NCBI GenBank assembly: GCA_002500135.1 | Contig: DLSM01000006.1 | Location: 186,184-250,183, forward strand | Reading direction: 5' to 3' | DNA: 64,000 nucleotides | Source: Christensenella sp. UBA7862 | GTDB lineage: Bacteria; Bacillota; Clostridia; Christensenellales; UBA1242 | Shown: positions 1-15,000 of the stretch, in pieces | Layout: every line of letters begins with the position of its first letter | Position numbering within the stretch: position 1 is the first letter of the stretch | Position numbers and translations under genes: made by a program | Notes under the pieces: generated by a model | The model's database searches: none | Told to the model about the DNA's origin: nothing | The model's input: only the letters and a program-made list of their open reading frames with translations

Positions 1-3000
1 TCTGACGTCATGATAAACGACATCGGCAGAGTGCTTGTCGTAGCAGAACGTGGAACAAACACAGATGTTTATGGATATAGCAGTTCAGTCAACACAAAAA
101 TTGCAGTTATAACAACTCACCCAGAAGTGGCAGCGAAGTTTACAAGCGGCGAAAATGTTTCTCTTGTAGAAGTTGGTGGCGAGTTCAGTTTCTATCTTTT
201 CAAAACAGCGGGAATTACACAACCAAGCGACACTTCAAAAGACCAAGACAACGAAGCAGATGTTACAGAAAACACTTGGGTCAAAGTTACAGCAGAATAT
301 GGTGATATATATACAGATTATATTGAGTCCTCTGACCAAAGAAATATCAAACTTTCTTCAAACGGCGAATCTGCTAGAAGATTTGAGCAAAGCGGGCAAG
401 CAATAAGTGGATATGCATACATGATAGGTGGATATTCATGGAATCTTAACACTCAAGTGCGTTTTGGACTTAATATGCGTGCAGAGTGGACAATAGCAAA
501 CCCAGTGTTCACCGTTAAGGCAGAAATTCTTGACGAAAACGACGAAGTTGTGGGAACTTCAGACAACGCAGCAACTGACGAAATTGTAACAAACTATGGC
601 AAGAGAATAAAACTTTCCATTGCCATTCAAAACAAAAATGAAAACGCAAGTGACGGCTATAAATATTCATATGAATGGAAATGGATGGACGGCTCAAGTT
701 CAGCACAAAATTCATTTAGCCAAAACATAAAGAATGATATTATTCAAAACGAACTCATACTAAAACACGTTTTCTCAGCACAAATTATTGTTCAAGTTAT
801 GGTCACTGGCAAGGGAATAAATGACTTAGCAGAAAAGACAACAAATAGTTTTGTAGTTTGCAACAACATCAGAATAGACCCAGCACAACTTGGACTTTCA
901 CTTGTGGAAAAAGAATTTGTCTATAACCACAACGAAAGAAACCCACTATACAAAAACGGGCAATATGTCGCAGAAGCAGCGGACGAAAACTACAACTTGT
1001 CAATCAGCAAACTTAACGGCGAAACCGCTTCGACGAGTGGCAACCCAATCACGCTTCCATACAACGAGCGTCTTTCAAGTTTGCAACTCAGCGGTTCAAT
1101 GTTTGTTATGGCAAACGGGGTTAAGCAACCAATAACAAGTGCAATTCAAACGGGCAAATACATTGTTGACATCAATTCACAGCTTGCAGCAAGCGGCAGC
1201 ATGGAAAAACCAGATGACAGCGGCTATGACTACTTTGGATATATGGACTATGTGCTTGTGGAAAACACAGACAAAGATTGGAGCATAACCCCACTTCAAG
1301 TTGAAGTTGAAAAATGGGTCTATGCACAACAAACGGGCGTAGAAAGTTTCAAAATTGTTGGCGACTACACAAACTCAATTCAAAATCTAAGTGGATATTC
1401 ATTCATTGTTTTGCCAGTGTTCAAAAACACAGCAGGAGATTATGTCCGATTTAAACTTCAAACAACATTTACCTCAGCCGCTGGCGCAACAGAAACAAAA
1501 GAAGTGATTGTTGTATATCCACAAACGGGCTTTAATGTTGGCGACACAGTCACAGTGCTTGGCGACATTGACAACTTCAGTTCAAAACCTAGTGAACTGG
1601 GCGGCTTTAGCAGCGAGGGGACACTTAAAACAGTTCTCAGCATGGTGAATGACTATGCAGAGGAAAACGGCAGCATAAGTCGTGGCAATTATGTTTGCAC
1701 AAACACAACTCTCGATTGGGCAATCACAAGAACTCAAGCCATTGTGGCAAACTGGTTTGTCGGCTTTGTTGGCGACAACGCAACAGAAACAATAAATTAC
1801 ACCTATCTTGAAGACGGTGAACTTAAAGTTAATGGCGAATATTATGATGAAGCGGAAAACAAGTTTGTTGTTGCAGACAAGTTCTCCTATGGTGGCGGAA
1901 TAAACGGCAACGGCAAACTCGGCGTGGGCGTAAACTTCTTGAACTTCGCAAACGGCACAACGGGCATTGTTTCAAGCGGACTTAGAGTTAAACTTGATGT
2001 CGTGGGACAACTTTACAGTGGGCTAAATTTCACCACAAGCAAGGAATATGTCGTCACGAGCGGTAATGTTGTAATTTCAGAAGACGCTGACTCTTTTGTC
2101 AAGTTGTATGACGGTGTGGGCAATACAAATGCAGGTGTCTATACAATAACAATTTCATTTATCTATGGCGATGATACAAGTTATGACATGGCATCGGCAT
2201 ATCTTTACACGCTCACTCTTGTCGTGAACAAACAAGTCCTCCACACAAATTGGGTGGGTGACCTAACAAGCGACACAAATGTCTACAACGGCAACAACAA
2301 AGCAGTCACAGTCGAAAACGCTTCGGGATATAGTTATTTGACTTATCTTGCTCAACTGAACGAAGACGGCGAATATATAACAGATATCAGAACTTACACC
2401 CAAAACGGCAGTTCAAACATTCAACAAGTAAAAGACGCTGGCACATATATCACCTTTGCTTCACTCCCAGCAGCAGACCAAGCAAATTATATCTTGGAGC
2501 CAGACTATCTCATTTGGACAGTTAAGCCAAGAACTTTGACCATTAAGAATACAAGTTTTGAAATTGAGTGGAACGGTGCAGTTCAATCTTACAGACCAAC
2601 ACTAGACGGCGTTTTGATACAAGACAGCGGAAAAACTATTGTTCTTTTTGATGAAACATTTGACAAATCTGACATCAACGAAACAGGCGACCCATATGTT
2701 GCAGTTATGGAAATTGCAGACAGCAACTATGCCTTCGTGTCAGCGGGAGCGTATCAAAGCGAACAAGAAGTTAGGTGGAGAATTGTCAGAAAAACACTCA
2801 CTGTTTCATGGCAATTTAAAGACGGTGACGTGGTGGACGGCGAGGTTATGCCAAGCAGCAGCACAGTCAGCACCTCTCACGTCTATAGCGGCAACACCTA
2901 TTATCCAACCATCGTCCTTGGCGGCTTTGTTTCCGTTCAAAGCAAAGTCTATGACCAAGTTACAAGCACAGTGACATTTGCAAAACAAGGCATGGAAGAA

Positions 3001-6000
3001 TACACTGGTTCGCCAAAAGACGTTGGCACCTACACAGCAACAGCCAGCACTCTTAAGGGCTTGGGCGACAGCGAAGACTACAAATATTATAGACTTCCAA
3101 CTCTCTCTAGCGGTGTTATAGACCCAGACAAAGCGTCAATATGCTGGACAATTACAACAAGGGAAATCGATATTGTGTGGGGTGAAAATTCCTTCACCTA
3201 CACAGGTGGCGAGCAAGTAGTTACTGCAACTCTTGACGAACAATACAGAAACGAGGGATATTCTCTTGTCCTAAGTGGCAACAGAGGCACCGACTGCGGC
3301 TCTTATGTTGCGATAGCAACTCTAACTAGGGCAAGCAATGGAACGATTAACTACGAAATCAGCAACCCAGAATATCCATGGGTCATTGCAGAAAAAACAG
3401 TCAACCTCGTATTCACAAATGACGCAAAATACACTTACAACGGCAGCAAACAATTTACAAAAGCAACAATCAAGTCGGGCGACATTGCAAACGCAGACAT
3501 AAATGCAGTGGCAATCGGCGTAAAATACTTCAATCAAGACGGAACAGAAATTTCTGAAAGCGAGATTGTGAATGTAGGTAAATATTCCGCTACATACAGC
3601 CTTGTTATGATTGGAAGCGGTGACGAATGTAAAAATTATGTCTTGGACGTGGCAAGCAGAACTTGCTCATGGGAAATCACTCCATTCTCTCTTTCCGCCA
3701 GATGGCTTGACAACGACACAAAAGAAGAAGTTACAAGCGGTGAAACACGACCATTCATTTCCGCTCAATCCACAAAGTATATCTTCTATTACATCCTAAG
3801 TGGCAAGAACAATGCAACCCCACCAGACGGCATGGAAGATGTTACAGTGGAATTTGGAAAGAGAAGCGGCAGAGATGCTTCCTCACTTACAATGACACTT
3901 AAAATGAGTGAACTGCTAAAAGACAAAGAATTCTTTGTCCAATCGGACTACTTCACAAACGCTGGCGAATATTACATTGAAATTAAGAGTATTACGGGCG
4001 ATAACGGCAAGTCAAATTACACCCTTTCAAGCGACACTATGAGAATTGACTTCAAAGTTACCCCAGCACAAATTCTTATCGGCAGAACATATGACGACAA
4101 TGACACAACAGGCATACATGCTGAAGATTGGTGCGTTGCAAGGTCATATGGCTCAAGCACAACAACAGTCCTAAATTCACCTTGGATTTATGACACTCAA
4201 AGAAAAACAATCAACATTCTCTTAAGAGATATTTCTGGCACACAACTCGCTCCAACCAGCGACTACACCGTTTCCAACGCTCAAAGCGAAAGAGCAGGCG
4301 TATATGACGCAGTTGTAACTTTGATAAATCCAAACTACGCACTAGGCACAATGAACAATGGCGTGTTCACAGAGGTTTCAAGTTGCAGAGTTCGTTGGTC
4401 AATCAAGCCAAAAACTGTATCATTTAACTGGCCAGACGCAAACGAGTTTGAGTTCTCTGGCTCAAATATCACAGTTTCAGTTTTGAGCATTGACGGAATT
4501 TTGGAAAACAGTGCGGGCGTTAAAGACGCAGTGGGTATAGCAAGTTATGCAATCGACATGGCAAACAACATTACAAATGTTGCAACAGACATCAACAAAA
4601 ATGACGAATATTACACCGCTCGTGTCCAAGCACTCAACAACAGCAACTACACAGTTTCTGGCTCGGCAAACACTTCCTTCCGTTGGAAAATTATCAAACG
4701 CAAACTCGTTGTAAATTGGAGTATCAATAATTCTGACTCTATCGTTACAAGTCAAAATGGCATATTCTCAGTTGAATACGCTGGGCAAAGAAATGCAAGA
4801 TATTTTGTCCCAACATTTGCCAACCTCATTGACGGCATTGATAGACCTCAACAAACTTTGCAATATGGCATAAGAGTTAATGACGGACAAACTGTTACAG
4901 ACAAAGATAGCATTTTTGCCGTTGGAACATACAGATGTATCCTCTCCATTGGCGACAACGACTACTACACTCTTGACAACACCATTGGCACAGGCTATTG
5001 CGATTGGGAAATTATTAGGAAAAATGTTAGAATAAATTGGAGTTCGCTTTCACTTATCTACACAGCCGAAGCCCAACGACCAACACTCACATTGTCGGGA
5101 ATTTATGAAAGCATTGCAGAAAACGGAATTCAACTTATATTCTACAATGCAGACAGTTCTACAATAGGAACAGCCGCTCCAAAAGAAGTTGGTGTGTATG
5201 GCGTAAAAGTTGACAAAACAGAATTTGAAAGACTATACACAAACTATCAAATTCAAGACGCAAACAATCAAATTGTTTCTTGGCAAATCACAAGAAGAAG
5301 TGTGTCTTTCAGCGGCTATCAACCAAACACTGCAGGTTCTATGGTCTATGACGGCAATGCTCACTATTATTATGCAGAGGGCAGAGATGCTGGTGGCACT
5401 TCGTCCATGGGGCTAGACACAGCTTCTCAACCAGAAAGTATCATAAGTGATATGGGCAGAAATCTGTTCTTGTATCCAGTTATCTCTTATGTAGATTCTG
5501 CAAGCAACGAACATATAGTTTCTTCAACATTCACTTTTAACAATAGCCTTGACGCAACTGCAATAAGAGCGTTAATTCAAGAAGTTTATGACAGTTGCAC
5601 TGCAGCAGGTCTATATACATTGTCATTCAAACTTTATGACAGAAATGGTCTTGCAACAAACTACGAACTTGGCGTTTCGCAACCAACATATTCTTGGACA
5701 GTTTCTCGCCGTGTCGCAACATTCACTTGGCAAGGCGGTGACGCAGACAACTCAAATTGGAAGCGTGACGACCAAACGGGAACATGGTTTGTTACATATG
5801 ACGGACAAGAACACAGATATTCCGCCATTGTCAACAACAAAATTGGCACAGACGATGTCTATGTAAGTTCCTACGGCAACGCAACATTCAGAGCAGCAGG
5901 TAAATACACAGCCACAGTCGAAGGACTTTCTGGCACAGCAGCAACCAACTATCAAATTGACGGCACAAGGTCGCAAAGCGATTGGATAATTGCAAAACGA

Positions 6001-9000
6001 GAAGTTGAAATCATTTGGAATCAAGGGGCATTATCCTCCACAAGTACGGGCTATACTGCAGTCTATTCGGGCGAAGAACTAGGGTTCACCGCTTCAATCA
6101 ATGTTTATGGCGATGACGATGTTAAGCCAGTCGTCACACTTTCAAGTTCTGGCGGCTGGAGCAGTTCTATAAATGCTGGCACATACACAGCAACTGTAAC
6201 TGGACTGTCAGATACACTAGCAGCAGCCAACTACACCTTGCCAAACAGCAATAGGTCAAGAACTTGGACAATCACTCCAAAAGAAATAACTTTGTCTTTC
6301 CCAACAGACCTAACAGTCACTGGCACAACAGTCACCGCAGTTTACACTGGCTCAGACATTGAGTTTAAGGTTAATTTCGTTGGCGTGTTCGATAGCGACA
6401 TTCACTATCTCAGCCCACAATTCAGTTATGTAAGAGTCCTCGACCGACTTTCTTCAAGCGACCAACTTATTGTGGAAAATGTTGTGTCCATTGGCTCAGC
6501 AAAAATCAAAAACGTTAACATTGATGACGAAAGTTGGCAAAATGTAACAATTTCACTTGTGTCTTCCGAACGTCCAGAAGTCGCAGGCAACTACAGACTA
6601 AAAACTGGCGAAGAAAGTTGTAAATTTATCGTTACAAAGAAAGCAATCACACTCACTGGCTGGAAGGTTGGCACAACAACATTCTCAGACGGCACAGCAA
6701 GAGAAAACGCTTACAGATTTAACGGCTCAGAAAATGTCCCAGAACCTCAAATTACAGGTCTTGACGGAATTGTATCACCTCTAAAATACACATATAAATA
6801 TAGCAGAAATTCGTCCTTCCCAGCGGAAACTTCTTCCGATTGGCAAAACGTTGACGAAGGTTATCTTGTCCATGCAGGCAAGTTTATGGTGACAGCAGCC
6901 TTAGACGGCAAACTTGCTCAAAACAACTTCGTTCTTCAAACGGGTTCAATTCTAAACTTCCGTTATGAAACAACACAATATACGCCAAATATAACAGTCA
7001 TTCCTTTGAAAATGGGAGATATGCGCACAGACGCCACAGCGGAAGAAAAGCAAACAATAGTCTTAGTAGTTGTCAATTCAGCAAATGGAAACATTGTTGC
7101 GGGAAGTGGCACAGACTACATCTTCCCACGTGGGCAAGTTACACTTAAAAACGGCTCAAACACTCTTAATGTCCAAAATCTTGTTGTAAAAACAGCAGCA
7201 ACCACAAGCGACTATGCAAAATACACCGCTTATGACGCATTTAACATGCTTCTTGCAACGGGCGGCGACAACAACTTGATGTTTGCCATTATGACCTACA
7301 CCGAAACAGCCGAAGACCAATATCACCCAACAATAACATTCTCTGCAAACGTCAGCGACCTCACAAACATGGCAGATTATGCTTCAGTTCAAGATATGGC
7401 AGTCGATTCAGACGCTTTCGTCCCACAAAACAAAGCACAAACAAGTCCAGTTGGATTGTATTACGCTTTGGGCGATAGTTATGTAAAAGTCAACGACAAT
7501 TTGACACTTCTAAACGCAAACGGTGGCGCACTTGTCTATGGCGATACAATAACACTTTATGTCTTTGGCGGAATTAGCCTTGACACAAATAGTTATGGCG
7601 TGAAACTTTTTGGCAGAAATGACGCAATTTTGGATAGACTTTCCGCAAGCGACACAACAAAAGACGTCAACGGAATTCGTTGTGCAATTTCCATAACCTC
7701 AATGACCGTTGCAGACGGTTTCTCGGAATTCTATACAAATTATTACAACTCACTAAGTGAAACAGAGAAGAAAATAAATGCAAGAATTGATGTTGGAACA
7801 TATGTAAAAGTTGAAATCACACTATTAAGCACTGGCACATCATACATTTGGGGCTATAAGCAAGGTGGAATTTTGACCGAAAATGAGAATGTGACAAGTT
7901 ACAACGAAGCGTTGTCCCCTCGAGCAAAACTTGTTGTCGAAAAGAAAGAAATCTTGCTCAACACTCCAGACGCTCAACTTGACTATGGCGACAACTCAGC
8001 AACATTTGTTAGGACGGGTTCAGCCATTCCATACAACTACTTTGCAATTCCAGGCACAATATATCCAAGTTCCGCCATTGGCTCAGACGGATTCACTGCG
8101 GTTGACATCTTCGAAAACTCGGGCGTTCTTGAAAGTGACAAGGCAGAACTCGAAGCCCTAGTTTCTCCAGTTGTGGATAACATTTCAAGACTTTCCCCAG
8201 GCAAAAACAGTGGCACTGTAAGAATTAGTTTTGTCCATGACAATTATGAAATTTCTTCAACCACTGGTGCAGTTTGGGTCTTAAGCCAACTTGTCGATTC
8301 AAGTGACGTCACAGTGCAGTTTAAATATCGTTATGTCTATGACACAACAGAAAAACTTGTGCTAGATAGCGACATTACAGTCTATGTAAAAGGTGTATTG
8401 TTCACAGACTATCACATCATGAGCATTGCAAACAATGTTAATGCTGGTGATGCAAAAATTTATCTTGCAATAGGTGTTGACGCAGAAGGCAATCCAAAAG
8501 CAAGCTCGTTTACATCGGGCAAAAATGCAAGCGGCGGAGCAATCTCATTTGAAAAATCTTTCACCATTGACGCCTTGAACCTTGACCAAACGTCACAAAA
8601 ACAACTTGGAACAACAGAACTTTATTATGGCGTGGCAAACAAAGCGTTGGTCTTTGACCCAGCACTCAGTGACAGCACAACTTACACTGGGGCAAATATC
8701 ACAAAGACAATGCAAAATCAAATCTACATCACAAACAACACAGACATTGCCTACATTTCTTCCAGCAACTTCACAACAACATATTCAAATAACCTAAACG
8801 CTGGCACAGCAACACTCACAATTATCGGACAGGGCAACTTGACTGGACGAAAAGTAATAACATTCAGAATTTTGCCAAAGACAATTACAACAGCGGACAT
8901 TGGGGAATATGAACTTACAGTTGCTGGCGAAACAAGCAAAGAGTTTACCTACACTGGCGGAAGAATTAAACCTCTTATCACCTCAGTCAAACTTAAAGAC

Positions 9001-12000
9001 CTCAACAAGAGCCTATCGTTTGACCCAAATTACACTTATCTTATGGCAAACGGCAGTTCCATTGTGAACTATGACGGCAACCCAGTTGACGTGGGCGAAT
9101 ATGTTATCAGAGTAACAATCACTGGCGACTATCCAACTCAAAACTACACTGGAACAGTAGATTTAGGTTACAAAATTGTCCAAATGAACATTGAGGGCAA
9201 TAACCTTGTCACAATCAACATAAATGACAACAGCCTCGTCTATAACGGCAACAACTTGTCGCCAATCGTCACAGTTTTAAGAAATGGAACAAATTACAAT
9301 GCAGAAACAAAAACTTTTGCATGGGAAAGCAACATTTCCATTACAAACGACTTTGAACTTTCATACACTGGCGATAGAAAAAATGCTGGCGAACACGAAG
9401 TTGTAATTTCTGCCAAAGCGGGAACAAACTTCACTGGAAGTGTTACAAAAACATTTGTTATAAAGCAGAGAAATGTGGCAGATGTTAACTTTGTGGTGAC
9501 ACCTCAAACCTTTGCTGGTGCAAGAATAACCCCAGTTTTCCAAGACATAACAGCAACCCTCGGCGAATATATCCTCATTCAAGACGACTTTGACTATTCA
9601 GCACTTGGCGAAAACATAAATGTTGTTATTGACGCAACGGGAACTCCAGTTTATGGCGGCAGCATAACAGTTTCTGGGCGTGGCAACTTCACTGGAACAA
9701 AATCTGTTGAATTTGTCATAACTCCACTTGAAGTCACCTCAGAAAACAGCAATATGTTCGCAGTTACTCTTGACAGAACTTCATTTGAATACACTGGCGA
9801 AGAACTAAAACCAAATATCGAAGCAATCTCGTTTATCGTGGGCAACAGTTCATTCCCACTTGCAATCTCCAACTGGACAAGCAAAGATTATGAATATCTA
9901 AACAACATCAACGTCCCTCAAAACTCTTCTGCAAGCCCAACAATCAGAATAACCCTCAGCGGCAACTTCACTGGCACTCTCGACAAGACCTTTGAAATTT
10001 TGCCACAAGAAATTAAAGACGGCTTGTTCTTCATTGTTGACGACACAGATGACTTGCAAGACACAATGACATCACTTTCACTCAACTTGTCACCAACAAC
10101 ATACACTGGTGCAAGACAAAACAAAGCAGTGGCAGTGTATAGAAAGGTGACCCTCGGTGACGGAAGCGTCCAATATATTAGAATTGCAACAACAAATGAA
10201 AATAACAACAACCTGCCAAACTTCAGAGCAGAAAGTTTAACCCGAGTTGTAGAAACTCCACAAGAAGCAGACTATGCAATATCCGCTGGCTCAGCGTATG
10301 TAAAAATCACTGGTCTTAACAACTACACAGGCTCAATCTATTCATTCTTCTCAATAGACCCACTTGACCTAAGCGTAGCCCTTGAAAATTGGCTTGCAAA
10401 CGGACAAGACGAGAACGTTGACGGCAGAATTATGCTAGACAACTACACAGGCAAGGGAACATATGGCGACACAGACACGTTTATGTTTGACGCTTCAGCC
10501 ACATATACAGGCTCAAGCATTGTTCCAAACTTTGTCCTAAGTCTTTTAGTTGGCAACAGCAGAGTTCAACTTTCAAAACGTGCAACTCAAAACGCAAGCG
10601 GTGACTATTATGTAGGAATTCTAAACGGCTGCATAAATGTCGCAAGCGAAAACGTGTTGTTCGTTGTGGGATATGGCAACTTTACAGGCACAGCCTATCT
10701 TCAATTTGAAATTTCACCAATGAACATCTTGGGACTTCTTGACGGCGTGAAAATTCAAGATGTGGAATACACGGGTTCGGAAGTCAGACTAGAAAATCTT
10801 GTGTTCCTCATGGCAAATGGGAGCATTGGACTTAAGAACGGGCAAACAAGCCTTGTCCTTGGCACAGACTACATTCTTCAATATGACGGCACACAAGATA
10901 AGACAAATGTCGGCACAAAGACTATCGTTATCATTGGACAAAACAACTATGCCTCAACTGGCGAACCAGTCAAAATGACTTTCAACATTGTCCAAAGAAA
11001 TATGTCACTTTATGCTGACGAGTTTGTGTTCAACTTGACTTCACCAAAATATTATAAGGGCAAAAATGTCCCAACAACTCTTGCGGCCTCTGACTTTGAA
11101 CTTAAATTTGTCTATGGCACGCATGAAGAAACCTTGAACTTGTTTGACAATCAAACAGGACTTGGCAACTTCACAATCAAGAGTTATGAAAACAATACAT
11201 CTTCGGGCATTGCTACAGTTGTGTTTGAAGCAATAGGCACCTCAAACTTCACAGGAACAGTTGCAAAGCAATTTGTCATTTCACCAAAAGATATTGCAAC
11301 TGCTGAGGACCTTTTGATAGACCTTCCAACCCCAACAAGCATTGTGGGTGGCGTATATCTCTATAGATACAACATGGGCGAAGTAAAACCTCAACTTGAA
11401 ATAACAGACGCTGGCGAAAAACTTGTGCTTGACACAGATTATCAAGTTATCTATACAAATTGTCAACGTGTGTCACACGACACAAACGGCACAATGATTT
11501 CAAGCAATATGCCAACAGCAACAGTCATCTTCAAAGGCAACTACACAGGCAGACTTGCAAAATCTTATGGCATTTCAAAAATTGCCTTGACTATGGACGA
11601 TGTGACATTTGACCTTCCAACTCCAACATACACAGGGGCGGAAATTAAGATTTCACCTTCTATGATTAAGATGAAACTTAAAGAAACATTGTTTAGCAAA
11701 GCATATGCGTTCACAGTCAACGACTTTGTCCTAACTCGTGACGGCTTCTTTGAAAACACAAGCGAAAACATAAACGCAACAAGCCTTGACGGACTGGGAA
11801 ATTACACCCAAGAGAATAAAGGCAAGTTTAAAGTGAAATTTGCGGGCAGTGCAAGTGACGTGTTTGCGGGAGAATTTGAAATTGAGTTTAACATTGCAAG
11901 ACGAGATATCTCGCAAGCAAACTTCAACAGCAACTTCTTCACAAGCGAAACTTACACAGGCACAAACATCGGCAAAAATTATGAAGTGACATTTGGCGGT

Positions 12001-15000
12001 CAAACCCTTGTCCTTGACAAAGATTACACCTTAACATATAAAGACAACAAGAACGTTGGCCAAGCAACTGTAACAGTTAAGGCAGTGGAGGGCAGTGGCG
12101 CACACAATTTCAAAGGTTCAACAGACATCACTTTTGCAATCACTCCAAAAGACATCTCAGACGAAGACATTTCCTTTGTGGTGGCGGCAACTCCAAACTA
12201 CAACTATGGCAAGGCAATCTCACTTGAAAGTAAGGATTTGATTGTCACAATGCAAGTTGGCGGCAGCACCTACACATTCAAATATGCAACAAACGATTCT
12301 GGCGACTTTGAAATTTCACGTTATGAAAACAACATTGACGCTGGCGTTGCAACTGTTTGGATAAAAGGTCTGGGTAATTTCACAGGCGAAAGGTCTTGCA
12401 ACTTCACAATCTTGCCAGTTGCCATTACAAATGTTGTCATAAAGAACAACACCTTGGCTGGCACAAGAAGCGAAACATTTACAGGCAAACAAATTATGCT
12501 TGACGACAGAACACTTGAAGAAATTGCAGCGGGCGAAGACTCTTACTTTGAAGTGGTCGTCAACAACATGGAAGTTTTGAAAATCTACAACTCCTATGTA
12601 TCTTCAAACTATGGATATATAAACGAGTATCAAAACAATATCCACGTGGGGATTGCAACTCTTAACTTCATGTTGTCCTCAAACTATGAAGATGCAACGC
12701 AAACTGCAACATTTGAAATCACTCCAAAAATGTATTCGCAAGATAGTTTCTTCATTCCTCACATTCGCGACCAAGTTAAGACTGATAACCCAGCAACACC
12801 TGTGTTTACACTTGACTACTGTGACGACACACTCAAATTCCTATACACAAACGAATTAGGTGAGGCGGAATGGCTAGAACTTCCAGCAGCCAGCGATAAC
12901 GGCGTTGCGAACTATACATTGAGTTATGTCAACAACACAGACTATGGCATGGCAACAGTGACAATAAGATTTAATGGCGACTTTGACGGCATTGCATATG
13001 CACAATTTGCCATTATCAAAGCCTACTCCCCAACAGACGTCACAATAACTGTAACTTTGAAAGGCAGCACAACAATCACCTACACTCGTGACCTTGTGCT
13101 TGATGACTTGACACTTTATGCCAACACTTTGGCTACGGGTGCAAAACTTGAATGGCTAAACGGCAGCACAAAGATAACTTATGTTGGCGAACAAACCTTT
13201 GACGCTTACTACAACGAAAATCCACAAGAATACTCCGACAGCCTAATTAAGGTTACATTCAGAGTGGAACGTGGCACATTTACAGAAGCAGACAAAGCAA
13301 ATATCCAAAGCAAAGTCTATGCAGATAAAGACCAAGACAGATTTGGTGCTTACACATCGCTTTATCGTGTGCCATACTTCATGGGACTCCAACTTGCCAA
13401 TGTCACCCTTCCAATGGGTTATAGGTGGAAAGACGGCGAAGAAGATAAGTTCTTCACTGCAAGTGACAAGATAACTGGTTCAACAGAACTTGGACTTAAC
13501 GAACCTTGCAAAACTTATATTCTTCAAGCAGTTTATGACGGCGAAGAAAACTTGTTCGGCACATATGACATAACAGTCAAAGTTTGTGTCGTCAGAGGAA
13601 CCCTCTTGCCAGAAAACTTTGCAAAAACTTTCTACATCACCTATTCTCCAGACACTTTCTATCGTGACCTAGAGTTCTTCAATCAAACTTCATGGCCATG
13701 GAGCATAAAGGAAAACGGCGTGTATATTGAAGGTTGGAACGAACAAGTCGTTGTGTCAAGTGAAGGGCTTAGACTTAAAATGATTTACAACCCACTTAGA
13801 GCCATTGACAACAAAGCGTTAAAAGAAGGTGGCTTCTTAACAGCAGTCTATGGCAACAAGCAAAACTACAACCCAGTTGAAACTTATGCAACAATTTATG
13901 TTTCACAAGCAAAATACACAAGGGAAGAAGTGTTAAATGAAGAAAATGTTGCACAACTAGCAGTGATAGAAAGCACAAGTTACAAAGCGGCAAAAAATCT
14001 TGACATCTCAACACTCAATATCACCCTTCCAACGGGCTTTAGTTTCAGAACGCCAGAACAAAAATTGTATTTTGGCTCAAACGTTGTGGAACTTGTATAT
14101 CACGGTCAAATTCTTGTTGACGGAGAATTGGTTGACGACCCTAACTATCAAACTTATGGCGAAGACTTGTCCGAAAGAATAACTATAACTCTTAACTTAA
14201 TTGCTCCAGACTTCACATATTATCTAACAGACGAAGGTGCTGATAGCATTATCACCCTTCCAAATGGAGAAAGAGCAATCTTAAGACAAAACGGTGACGC
14301 ACTCAACCTAAACGGCAACACTGTTTCGCTTAAAGTTGAATATTGGGATAGTTATCTTAAAGAAATGGTGGAACTTACAGGCATTGCAGAATGGGCAAAC
14401 CTTGATGACGAGCCAAGAGATGAAGTCCTGCTTCTCATAAACGGCGCTCAATATGTAAGAAGTGTTGTATTCAGTTTTGACAAAGACAGCCAAGGAATTC
14501 TTGCTGGACAAAACAGCATAAATCTTAATGTTTATGTCAAATTGGAACAAATCACCATAGACAACCCATCATCTATTGTCTATTTCCCAGCCGAAGCAGG
14601 TGAAGAGGCAGAACAAATTATGGGATATGAAAATGTTGCAACACTTTCAAGACTTGTGGGCGTAGAGTTTGCAGAAGAATTCTTGACACAATATGCAGGC
14701 AGCATAAACACACAAGACGTGTTCTATGAATATGAACTGTGGCAACTTGACACTCAAGGCAACCCATACAAAGTTGTTGGAACAAGAAAAGAACTCTTGC
14801 CAACAGACATTTTGGACGCTCACGGCGACAGTGACGACTACACATATTTCTATAAGGTTTATGCAATGTTCACCCGTGGCACTTGCAACAACTTCGACTT
14901 CGGCGACTACAACCCAACAAAATGGCTCAAAATTCACCGTTCAAATGTTTCGTTTGAAATTGCAAATGACATTGAAGTTGTGTATGGCAGCATTGACCCA